This document shows positions 1-6,990 of a stretch of 64,000 bases of DNA, one piece after another (the stretch's first letter is position 1; each line of letters begins with the position of its first letter). Both the position numbers and the translations under genes were made by a program. The stretch comes from Mesorhizobium_B sp963522145 (GTDB taxonomy: Bacteria; Pseudomonadota; Alphaproteobacteria; Rhizobiales; Rhizobiaceae): positions 1-64,000 of the forward strand of contig CAUQXI010000017.1 in NCBI GenBank assembly GCA_963522145.1, in the 5' to 3' direction. The notes beneath the pieces were generated by a model. It saw only the letters and a list, made by a program, of their open reading frames with translations. It was not told where the DNA came from and did not search any database.

Positions 1-339
1 CTGTATTACAGCACACATCTTGCGGAACGCAGAGACCGGCAGGGAAACGACGAACAAAGGAAAATTGAGCAGAAAAGCTAGGAGGCCGCAAGAAACTAAA
101 CAGCAGAGGCAGGAGGCCGGACCGAGAAGGACGATGGAATAGAGGAGATACGGCCAGTGACAGGAAGTCCACGCGGCGGGTTGGTTAGGAGGGAGGGCAA
201 AGCGAGGGTGAAATGATGTGGGAAAAAATACGGCACGGACGGACCAGAGAGACAATGCCGTGGGGCAATCGCTGAAGAATAGAGTTGGGATAGCACGTCC
301 TCGTGAATACAACTGAGCGGCGTATGCTATGGTCGATTC
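1..339. other. Island DNA with no supported gene
   Basis: I see no convincing gene here. From about position 50 to 250 the plus strand is visibly purine-rich (runs such as aggaggccg, gaggagat, aggagggagggcaaag), unlike the GC-balanced DNA that follows. A reading frame open from base 1 ends at a TAG at 79-81 (tail reading ...DEQRKIEQKS) and could be the end of an upstream gene, but it is too short to identify. The stretch also has to hold the promoter of the Gabija operon; a TATGCT box lies about 12 bases before the gajA ATG, but no clear -35 partner was found. Confidence 0.4.
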
Positions 340-2067
340 ATGACGCTTGTAAGAGCCATTGAGATTGAGCATTTTCGCGGTGTGGAAAGCCTGAAATGGC
401 AACCGCACGAAGGGGTCAACTGTCTTATCGGGCCTGGTGATAGTGGCAAATCGACGGTTCTCGATGCCATAGACTTTTGCATTGGCGCGCGCCGGGCCTT
501 GCAGCTCACGGATGCAGATTTTTCAGCCGTGAATATTGAGAAGCCGGTGTGCATTCGCGTTACGCTCGGCGCACTGCCAGACGCACTGAGAATCATCGAA
601 GGTTACGGGCTGTACCTCCGGGGTTTCGATGCGGCAACCGGCGACATTGCGGCGGAGCCTGGAGCTGGACTTGAAACGGTCCTGACGGTGCAATTGCTCG
701 TCGAGAGCGATCTTGAGCCGCAATGGTCACTCGTCTCGCAGCGCGCGGCCGCGCAAGGTCAATCGCGATCCCTGAACTGGGCTGACCGCGTGAAGCTGTC
801 GCCAACGCGTCTTGGCGCGATCAATGACAATAATCTGACGTGGCGGCGCGGCTCTATCCTGAACCGCTTGTCGGAAGAACGCGCCGATGCGTCGAAGGAA
901 CTTGCGAAGGCTGGCCGGGACGTGCGCGCGGCCTTCGGCGCGCAAGGCAACGCACAACTCTCAGAAGCACTCGCCACGGTCACGAAGGCGGCAAAGAGCC
1001 TGGGCATTCCCGTGGGCGCGGGCGTGAAGGCATTGCTTGATGCGGCCTCTGTTTCGTTCACAGGCGGCACGATTTCACTTCATGATGAAACTGGCATCCC
1101 GCTGCGCGGACTGGGGCTCGGGTCGACCCGCCTCCTCATTGCGGGGCTTCAGCGCCAAGCCGCTGCACAGGCCTCGATTATCCTGATCGACGAACTCGAA
1201 CATGGGCTGGAACCGCATCGGATCATGATGCTGCTCGGTGCCCTCGGTGCGAAGGACAAACCGGCACCGCTGCAGATTTTCATGACCACGCACTCGCCTG
1301 TCGTCGTCCGCGAGTTGGCGGCAAGTCAGCTTTACGTGCTGCGGCGGAATGGAGATCAGCATCATGCGCTACCGGTCGGCAGCGTTGGCGATGTCCAGGG
1401 TACAATCAGGAGGTATCCCGAAGCCCTGCTGGCCACGACCGTCTTCGTGTGCGAAGGCGCAAGCGAGGTCGGCCTGATGCGAGGCCTCGACCAATTTCGT
1501 ACCGCGCAAGGACAAGTATCAATCGCCGCCTGCGGCTGCGCGCTGGTCGATGGAGGCGGCACTGAACTCTTCGCTCGGGCGCTTGCCTTCCAGGCACTTG
1601 GCTATCGCGTCGCGACACTGCGCGACAGCGATGTGCATCCGACGCCGGACCTCGAAACCAAATTCGCTGCCGCTGGCGGCGCGACGTTCCGGTGGCGGAC
1701 CGGCCGCGCGCTCGAAGACGAGCTTTTTCTGTCCTTGGGACCGGTCGCCGTATCCAGACTTCTAGAGGCGGCGGTTGCCTCGAAGGAAGAAACTCTCATC
1801 AACGATCACATCAAATCCGCCTCGCAGAATGCCAGCAATCTTGCGACGATCAGGGCCGAGTGCGTCGCAGCGGGACTGTCGGTCATAAGCCGCGCTACTC
1901 TGGGCAGAGCTGCCCGATTCAAAGGCGCAAAGGGGTGGTACAAATCGGTGGGCCTGATGGAGGATGCAACCCGCGATATCATCGCTCCCGAATTGCCAAA
2001 TAGCGACCCTGCAATAGGGGAGTTTCTCGACGGCATATTTAAGTGGATTGCGGATGGCGCCCGCTGA
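340..2067 (+). CDS. gajA: Gabija anti-phage protein GajA, OLD-family ATPase-TOPRIM nuclease
   Basis: This 575-residue protein has the two-part layout of a class 2 OLD nuclease. The N-terminal ABC/SMC-type ATPase shows a Walker A GPGDSGKST at residues 31-39, a signature-like segment LGLGSTRLL, a Walker B IILIDELE with D284/E285, and an H-loop MTTHSP. A TOPRIM domain follows, with the acidic residues expected for metal-dependent DNA cleavage: E372 in VCEGASE and D429/D431 in LRDSD. Known GajA proteins are about 580 residues, nick or cut DNA, and are held inactive by nucleotide until phage replication depletes it. The next gene is a UvrD-like helicase overlapping by 14 bases, which is the defining Gabija pair. 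No Shine-Dalgarno is seen before ATG 340, so a leaderless or weakly translated start is possible. Confidence 0.9.
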   Translation: MTLVRAIEIEHFRGVESLKWQPHEGVNCLIGPGDSGKSTVLDAIDFCIGARRALQLTDADFSAVNIEKPVCIRVTLGALPDALRIIEGYGLYLRGFDAATGDIAAEPGAGLETVLTVQLLVESDLEPQWSLVSQRAAAQGQSRSLNWADRVKLSPTRLGAINDNNLTWRRGSILNRLSEERADASKELAKAGRDVRAAFGAQGNAQLSEALATVTKAAKSLGIPVGAGVKALLDAASVSFTGGTISLHDETGIPLRGLGLGSTRLLIAGLQRQAAAQASIILIDELEHGLEPHRIMMLLGALGAKDKPAPLQIFMTTHSPVVVRELAASQLYVLRRNGDQHHALPVGSVGDVQGTIRRYPEALLATTVFVCEGASEVGLMRGLDQFRTAQGQVSIAACGCALVDGGGTELFARALAFQALGYRVATLRDSDVHPTPDLETKFAAAGGATFRWRTGRALEDELFLSLGPVAVSRLLEAAVASKEETLINDHIKSASQNASNLATIRAECVAAGLSVISRATLGRAARFKGAKGWYKSVGLMEDATRDIIAPELPNSDPAIGEFLDGIFKWIADGAR

Positions 2068-3472
2068 TCTCGACCTGCTGAGCATCACGCGCGGGTTGGT
2101 TGTGGCACCGGCTGGATGCGGAAAGACGCAGCTTATTGCCGACGCACTGGCGCGCCACGCCGGACCGAAACCAGTCTTGATCCTGACCCATACCAATGCA
2201 GGCGTGGTCGCGCTTCGCGCCCGGCTCGATAAGGCCGGGGTCAAAGCATCTTCCTATCGTCTCTCAACCATTGATGGCTGGGCGATCCGGCTGATTTCGA
2301 CGTTCCCCGAGCGGGCCGCGCATGATCCGGCCATTTTAACGGGCGTGCGGCCAAGCTATCCCGCTATCCGCAATGCAGCCGCCAATCTGCTGAAAAACAA
2401 ACATATCGATGATGTGATTGCCGCCAGCTATGCACGCCTTCTGGTCGACGAATATCAAGACTGTTCGATCAGGCAACATGCCATCGTCTACTATGCCTCG
2501 GCCATCTTGCCAGTGTGCGTCGTGGGCGATGACATGCAGGCAATCTTTGACTTTGGTGATGACGCACTCGCCAGCTGGAGCGATCATGTTTGTGGTCATT
2601 TTCCCTTGGCAGGGTCGCTTGACCGGCCCTGGCGCTGGATCAATGCCGGGGCCGAAGCGCTCGGGGCGTGGCTGCTTGATGCGCGCGCGAAGCTTCTTGC
2701 GCGCACGCCTGTCGATCTAAGGACGCTTCCGGATCATATCACCTGGGTACAGCTTGATGGCACGGCGGCTGACCATCCGAAGCTGCTCGAAGCATGCAGG
2801 ACGACGGTGCCTGGCGGCACAGGGTCTGTCCTGATCATCGGCGACAGCACCAACCCCGGAAGCCAGCGCCGATTTGCTAGCCAGACGCCGGGCGCTGTTA
2901 CCGTAGAAGCGGTCGACCTGCGCGACCTCGTCAACTTCGCGGCTGGACTTGATCTCAATGCGGGTGATGCCCTGCAGAAGGTCGCGTCGTTTGCCGAAGA
3001 GATGATGACAAATGTTGGCGCGGCAGATCTTATTCGGCGGACCGGGGTCATCCTGCGGGGAACGGAGAGGCGGGAAGCTTCTGCGACGGAAACGGCAGCA
3101 ATTGCCTTTCTAAGAGAACGAACACACAAAAGGGTTGCAGCGCTTTTGGGGGAAATAAACGGAGAAGCAGGCGTTCGTGTCTTTCGACCGGCGGTGCTGC
3201 ACGCCTGTTTGCGCGCGCTTGATATGTGCGCTGGCGGACGAACGTTTCACGAGGCGGCAGTGCACATGCGTGAACAGACGCGCCTCCTGGGCCGTCCTTT
3301 GCCGCGCCGCGCTGTCGGCAGCACGTTGTTGCTGAAAGGACTTGAAGCCGAGGTGGCGGTTATCCTGAACGCCGACGAGATGAACGCGCGGAATCTGTAT
3401 GTCGCTATGAGTCGCGGATCAAAGCGGGTCGTCGTTTGCTCACGCTCTCCCGTTTTAAATCCGGTGCTGTAG
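2054..3472 (+). CDS. gajB: Gabija anti-phage protein GajB, UvrD-like helicase
   Basis: This 472-residue superfamily 1 helicase-like protein has motif I APAGCGKT at residues 18-25, motif II LLVDEYQDC with D132/E133, a motif III-like GDDMQAIFDF, a motif IV-like LDRPWRW, and C-terminal motifs V/VI (LLKGLEAEVAVIL and NLYVAMSRGSKR). Its length fits known GajB (about 490). In Gabija complexes GajB binds GajA tetramers and is thought to sense or process DNA ends formed by GajA. ATG 2054 lies inside the end of gajA, so the two are probably translationally coupled; a TTG two codons upstream (2048) is the alternative start. All helicase motifs look intact, so the pair is probably functional. Confidence 0.88.
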   Translation: MAPADLDLLSITRGLVVAPAGCGKTQLIADALARHAGPKPVLILTHTNAGVVALRARLDKAGVKASSYRLSTIDGWAIRLISTFPERAAHDPAILTGVRPSYPAIRNAAANLLKNKHIDDVIAASYARLLVDEYQDCSIRQHAIVYYASAILPVCVVGDDMQAIFDFGDDALASWSDHVCGHFPLAGSLDRPWRWINAGAEALGAWLLDARAKLLARTPVDLRTLPDHITWVQLDGTAADHPKLLEACRTTVPGGTGSVLIIGDSTNPGSQRRFASQTPGAVTVEAVDLRDLVNFAAGLDLNAGDALQKVASFAEEMMTNVGAADLIRRTGVILRGTERREASATETAAIAFLRERTHKRVAALLGEINGEAGVRVFRPAVLHACLRALDMCAGGRTFHEAAVHMREQTRLLGRPLPRRAVGSTLLLKGLEAEVAVILNADEMNARNLYVAMSRGSKRVVVCSRSPVLNPVL

Positions 3473-3508
3473 ACGGGCTCTATCCCGAACGTGGCATCGA
3501 AGAAAGGG

Positions 3509-3541
3509 ATTGGACCCTGCCCTATGCAGGCGGGATCCAAT
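3509..3541. repeat. Inverted repeat / hairpin between convergent genes
   Basis: A 13-base arm (attggaccctgcc, 3509-3521) and its near-complement (ggcgggatccaat, 3529-3541) flank a 7-base loop; two positions do not pair perfectly. It lies 36 bases after the gajB stop and just before the end of the convergent gene at 3555. A bidirectional transcription stop is the simplest reading, but there is no T-run on either side. Confidence 0.5.
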
Positions 3542-3554
3542 GCGCGAGGAGCCG

Positions 3555-3806
3555 TTAGGCAGATGCGTGATTGCGCTTCGCTCTTGCAGCCGGCGCTTCC
3601 GCGCCGGTGCCCGTTTCGCGCTCTCGATTGACGCGGAGGGCGATGCGGCCTTCGACGGGGATGCCGTCGAAGACGAGGGCGAGGCCTTTGCGGTCTTTGT
3701 GCGGGAAGGCGGCTCCCACCTTGATCCATTTGGCGGCGGGGCCATCGCCCATGACCTTGTAGATGGTGTGAGTTGGGCGGGATTTTTCGTTCGGATTCTC
3801 ATTCAT
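3555..3806 (-). CDS. Small conserved mobile-element protein
   Basis: This 83-residue protein has a hydrophilic, Asn/Glu-rich start, a central segment (IYKVMGDGPAAKWIKVGAAF) and a core LALVFDGIPVEGRIALRVN, followed by a basic Ala-rich tail. Small proteins of this type recur beside conjugation genes on alphaproteobacterial integrative elements, but I know no biochemical function. The start at 3806 is preferred over ATG 3818 because a GGAG lies six bases before it. The gene faces gajB tail to tail, so it is not part of the Gabija operon. Confidence 0.65.
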   Translation of the reverse strand: MNENPNEKSRPTHTIYKVMGDGPAAKWIKVGAAFPHKDRKGLALVFDGIPVEGRIALRVNRERETGTGAEAPAARAKRNHASA

Positions 3807-4324
3807 TGCAGTCTCCATTTTGTCTTGGTGCCGGACACCGCGTCCGGCTTCATGGGGACTGATCAGCCGCAAGCGAAGAAGCGATCGGTCAAACGCCGCG
3901 CCCTTGGGCGCGCCGCAGGGGTGGAGCTGCACAAGCGGTCACGCGCGGAAGCGAGCCGCGTTGATCGTCGTGGCGCTTGCGGTAAGTGCCCGTGAATGAA
4001 GCCGCAAGGGTGACGACAGTTGGGGAAGTCGGACCGACGGCTGGGAAAACCACGAGACCCCTCCGCCCTATCGTGCGCTGACGTTTGGAAGATGCTGGAT
4101 ACCGAGAGGTGAACCTGACTTCGGCACATACCACGCAATGATCAATGGAACGCTCGGCCAAAAACAGTCACTGCGTCAAGGACAGCGATTGCGACGCGCG
4201 GCTCGTTAATCACCGGTCGACAGGACAGTGCCTTGGCTGTCTGCGCAGAAGAGCTGCTCTCGCTATCTCTCGGGCTTGCAGGATGGCGCTCTGTTCAATG
4301 CAATAGCAGCCCCGACGACCGCTG
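3807..4324. other. Island DNA with no clear intact gene
   Basis: No intact gene is supported. It contains a short inverted repeat (cgcgcccttgggcgcg, about 3897-3912). A plus-strand frame (4210-4344) ends in SRYLSGLQDGALFNAIAA and looks like the tail of a real protein, but the frame is closed just upstream by a TAA at 4207. A neighbouring frame reads AEELLS over the same bases, as expected of a decayed, frameshifted gene. The promoter of the small minus-strand gene at 3555-3806 must also lie here. Confidence 0.35.
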
Positions 4325-4972
4325 CTAAGAAACTGCTTGCCTGAAAAGAGCGGAGACCGCTAGATAAACTCCCCCAGGCCTCATCATAGCGCCCGTGAGG
4401 CTAAACATATTATCGTGTAAAAGCGAGTCGTCCGCATCCTGGCTAAAGCGGACCATCGACAGGCCATCAGCCGACCTAATCATCGCGTCGCTTAGGCTTT
4501 GGAATGCTTCTGAATAGGTTTCTGGTATCGAATAACCATACACTTTAAGTATATCTCCCGCCGCAGCAGTCTCTTTACCTGCGGGAAGCTTGATGCCAGT
4601 ATCTACTTCTTTAGCTGCCTCTTGGAATGACGCCCCGGCATGCCTTATCTCCGCTGACGCTGTTTTGACCAAGCTATTCGCGGCATCGTATGTGCGAGGA
4701 TCAGCCGCGAACGTTCGAGCTTTCGCCAAATTGCACTGTGCGTCAAAAAATTCATCCACCGCACTTTGAATTTTATGCACAATATCACAATCTTGTATCC
4801 CGCCAGCAAAAACCAGATATCCTTCCGTATAGACTGATTTCACGCTGCATATCTTGTTATTATCTTCTTGGGCGAAGCTGACCGGAATGACAACCCAGGA
4901 ACTTATCGATAAGGAAATGATCGCCGTCAGGGCCGCAACCACTGTTCTAGAGATCGTCTTGGAAGTTCGCAT
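4325..4972 (-). CDS. Exported protein of unknown function
   Basis: I do not recognise this 215-residue protein. It begins with a classical signal peptide (basic MRTSKTISRT, hydrophobic AALTAIISLSISSWVVIPVS, cleavage expected after FAQ), so the mature protein should be periplasmic. The mature part is mostly predicted helical, has three cysteines (in KICSVK, IQDCD and QCNLAK) that could form a disulfide, and contains no motif I can name. Base composition is clearly lower in G+C than the backbone, consistent with horizontal acquisition. It overlaps the end of the upstream gene by 46 bases, so the two are probably co-transcribed and functionally linked. Confidence 0.7.
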   Translation of the reverse strand: MRTSKTISRTVVAALTAIISLSISSWVVIPVSFAQEDNNKICSVKSVYTEGYLVFAGGIQDCDIVHKIQSAVDEFFDAQCNLAKARTFAADPRTYDAANSLVKTASAEIRHAGASFQEAAKEVDTGIKLPAGKETAAAGDILKVYGYSIPETYSEAFQSLSDAMIRSADGLSMVRFSQDADDSLLHDNMFSLTGAMMRPGGVYLAVSALFRQAVS

Positions 4973-5574
4973 TTTTCAAATCCATCTTTGAATTCTTCGG
5001 GAGATTTTGCCAGAAGTGGCTTTAGATTTTCTGCAAGGTGGCAGTATTGGTCAATCTGCCTTTTTGCTTCATTGCACATGGCGCTCCACTCAGAATCGAG
5101 GCTCAATGTGTACATCACAAAAAAGTAATGCTGGTAGTACCGGGTTGCGCCTTGGGTCACCGTGTTTACAGCTATCTGCTTGGAGGGAGGTAGGTTTGGC
5201 GCGCTTTTGCATTCTGGATCGAGCGCTGCCAAGTCTAGAAAAGCCCCAGAGGTTAGCTGTGCATCAATACGCTCTTGGTCGACCTGTTGCTGTTGCAGGA
5301 TGCCAAACCGTATCTGATCGCGCGTATAGTCGACATAAGATCGAGTTAGCAGGCTCTGCCAAGCCACTGCCAGCATGGTCACGGTACTAATGCAAAGGTT
5401 CAACCAAGCAATACGGGTTGGCTGCTGGATTATGCGCTTTGTCTGTTTAAATGATGCTGCTGCCGCGACAGCCGATTGCTTGGCGTCTTCGGCATTTTTT
5501 ATGGCCACTTCCTGCGCGGCGGCCAAGGCAGCCAATTTCGCTTCTTCCGCTTGAGACTGCTGCGTTTCGGACAT
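4927..5574 (-). CDS. Single-pass membrane protein of unknown function
   Basis: This 215-residue protein was not recognised. Residues 1-50 are Ala/Glu/Lys/Gln-rich and probably a helical or coiled-coil cytoplasmic segment. One transmembrane helix follows (around residues 53-74, IAWLNLCISTVTMLAVAWQ), then a soluble C-terminal domain of about 135 residues with three Cys and several aromatic residues (YYQHYFFVMY). The topology suggests an inner-membrane anchor that presents the C-terminal domain to the periplasm, where it could meet the exported product of the overlapping downstream gene. G+C is below the window average. No homologous family is claimed. Confidence 0.65.
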   Translation of the reverse strand: MSETQQSQAEEAKLAALAAAQEVAIKNAEDAKQSAVAAAASFKQTKRIIQQPTRIAWLNLCISTVTMLAVAWQSLLTRSYVDYTRDQIRFGILQQQQVDQERIDAQLTSGAFLDLAALDPECKSAPNLPPSKQIAVNTVTQGATRYYQHYFFVMYTLSLDSEWSAMCNEAKRQIDQYCHLAENLKPLLAKSPEEFKDGFEKCELPRRSLEQWLRP

Positions 5575-5617
5575 CCACCTTTATGATGCAACGACGCCAG
5601 AACGACAACCACTCTGA

Positions 5618-5890
5618 TCAAATGTGTGGCTCGGATAGGCCTTGATACTGATCGGCTCGTTGCATTTTAGAATTTGTGAGGGCGGTGCTCACCTCCCAGC
5701 AACCCCAGCCAATTGCGGTATTGACGACAGCTGCGGCCATCATACTCACAGAGATTGATGGCGATCCGATAATGAGCATTGCTATACCAATCGTAGAAAA
5801 TGCGGCGGTTGAATAAAGGCTTATGTTCGAAGCGCACTCGAAACGGTGTGCTAAGCTGTTGGAACTTGCGTTCCGTTTATGTGTCCCCAT
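5618..5890 (-). CDS. Small two-helix membrane protein
   Basis: This 90-residue protein has a short polar N-terminus, two hydrophobic segments (about residues 28-46, STIGIAMLIIG, and 48-67, MMAAAVVNTAIGWGCW) and a polar tail. It sits 43 bases upstream of the two overlapping envelope genes on the same strand and is AT-rich like them, so the three look like one imported operon. The helical-segment-plus-two-helices plan loosely resembles SLATT-type 2TM effectors of immunity cassettes, but this is layout only and not a sequence match. The gene is short, so coding status itself is moderately sure. Confidence 0.5.
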   Translation of the reverse strand: MGTHKRNASSNSLAHRFECASNISLYSTAAFSTIGIAMLIIGSPSISVSMMAAAVVNTAIGWGCWEVSTALTNSKMQRADQYQGLSEPHI

Positions 5891-6230
5891 AACCTATGTT
5901 CATATTTTGTTGTCTATTACAATTAACAATGAACGAGACCTTGCGAGGTGGCAATAACTATCTTATAAGTATTGTTGTTATGTAAACACTGCAATGAGCC
6001 GGCAATGGTGCGGATAGGATTGCAGTTGCGCAGCATATCTAGGCAGAAGTCAAGGAAAGTGACTTTTAAAAGTTAGAGATATCATCAAGTAATCGCCCAA
6101 TCAACCTAGTCAATGCCGTTGTAACATCTCGGAAATTTTCTATGTCTATTCGTATATTTGGCTGTGCGGTAGCAATCGTGGTAGCGTGGACGAGTCGAAG
6201 TCTAATAAGACGAGCGCGTCGATGTCCTTC
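5891..6230. other. AT-rich intergenic region, probable promoter of the envelope cassette
   Basis: No gene is seen. This is the most AT-rich stretch of the window and lies immediately upstream of the three minus-strand genes that end at 4325, so it most likely carries their promoter. A perfect 12-base palindrome, acttttaaaagt, is present at 6062-6073 and could be an operator. No tandem repeats, insertion-sequence ends or tRNA-like folds were noticed. Confidence 0.4.
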
Positions 6231-6752
6231 TCACCCCTGATCCCAAGCATTTGATAGAATGCTATGAACCTCGTCGATCACTTCAAGCGCTTCCTCGACT
6301 CGCTTAGCACTGGTAAACCGCTTGGGCAGTGGGCATGCACGGCATAAACGTGTCTTGCGGTTGCCGAGCTTGAAGTTTCGGTAGCAGGTCTCGTTCAGAC
6401 CGCACTCGGCTAGCGTGTCGATGAACGCCACCCGGACGAGCATTTCTGTTTCGATAGACGGCATTTTGACCAGCCGCCGATATGCGCCGTGCCAGTGGTT
6501 GAACTTCGGGTGCGTCAGACGCTGCCGGAAGTCCAGATAGACGGTACGGACGGTCTTGGCCGACAAATTGACCGACGCTGCTGCGGCCCGGACCGGAATG
6601 CCGTTGCAGAAGCAGTAGGCCAGCCGGATGAGTGTGACTTCATCAAACTTGGCGGCGCGGCGGAATTGATTGGCTGGAAGCTTATCGGCGATCGGCTGGT
6701 TGGGTAGCGTCTTCCTATCCGGCTTCGCTTCGGGCTTCCCTAACGCTTTCAT
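6231..6752 (-). CDS. HTH and cysteine-containing mobile-element protein
   Basis: This 173-residue protein has a central segment that reads like a helix-turn-helix (FDEVTLIRLAYCFCNGIPVR followed by AAAASVNLSAKTVRTVYLDF), as found at the N-terminus of transposases and in resolvase-like HTH proteins. Its C-terminal half has four cysteines in the spacing CGLNETC-x13-CRAC, a likely zinc site. There is no DDE or DEDD catalytic domain, so it is not a full transposase; a DNA-binding regulator or a transposase-derived fragment are both possible. It is transcribed away from the coupling-protein gene, sharing a 238-base upstream region that could hold both promoters and an operator. Confidence 0.55.
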   Translation of the reverse strand: MKALGKPEAKPDRKTLPNQPIADKLPANQFRRAAKFDEVTLIRLAYCFCNGIPVRAAAASVNLSAKTVRTVYLDFRQRLTHPKFNHWHGAYRRLVKMPSIETEMLVRVAFIDTLAECGLNETCYRNFKLGNRKTRLCRACPLPKRFTSAKRVEEALEVIDEVHSILSNAWDQG

Positions 6753-6990
6753 GCTTCCCAGCCACCTCGATCGCCTGAAGCCAAATTTCCCTTGGACAAT
6801 AATATTGGAAATTCAGTGGGTTAATGCGGCCACGCCAAATTTTGCTTCCACAACTGATTAGATCGCTTGAGGGCGACCTTTTCAAGCGCCTGCACCACGC
6901 GCATCTCTTCCCCAGAACACCGCGAAACCAAGCCTTGCCCCGGAGCGCCCGCCGCTCCGCAGGCCGCGCTTTGCCCACTGGGAGACCAAC

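Noticed and set aside
3863..4161. Two overlapping minus-strand frames of about 90 residues
   Set aside because: Arg/Pro/Ser-rich, no ribosome site, no conserved pattern; most likely non-coding.
4210..4344. A possible C-terminal gene fragment reading SRYLSGLQDGALFNAIAA
   Set aside because: Upstream stop and apparent frameshift leave only about 44 residues; kept as a note inside the intergenic entry because no family could be named.
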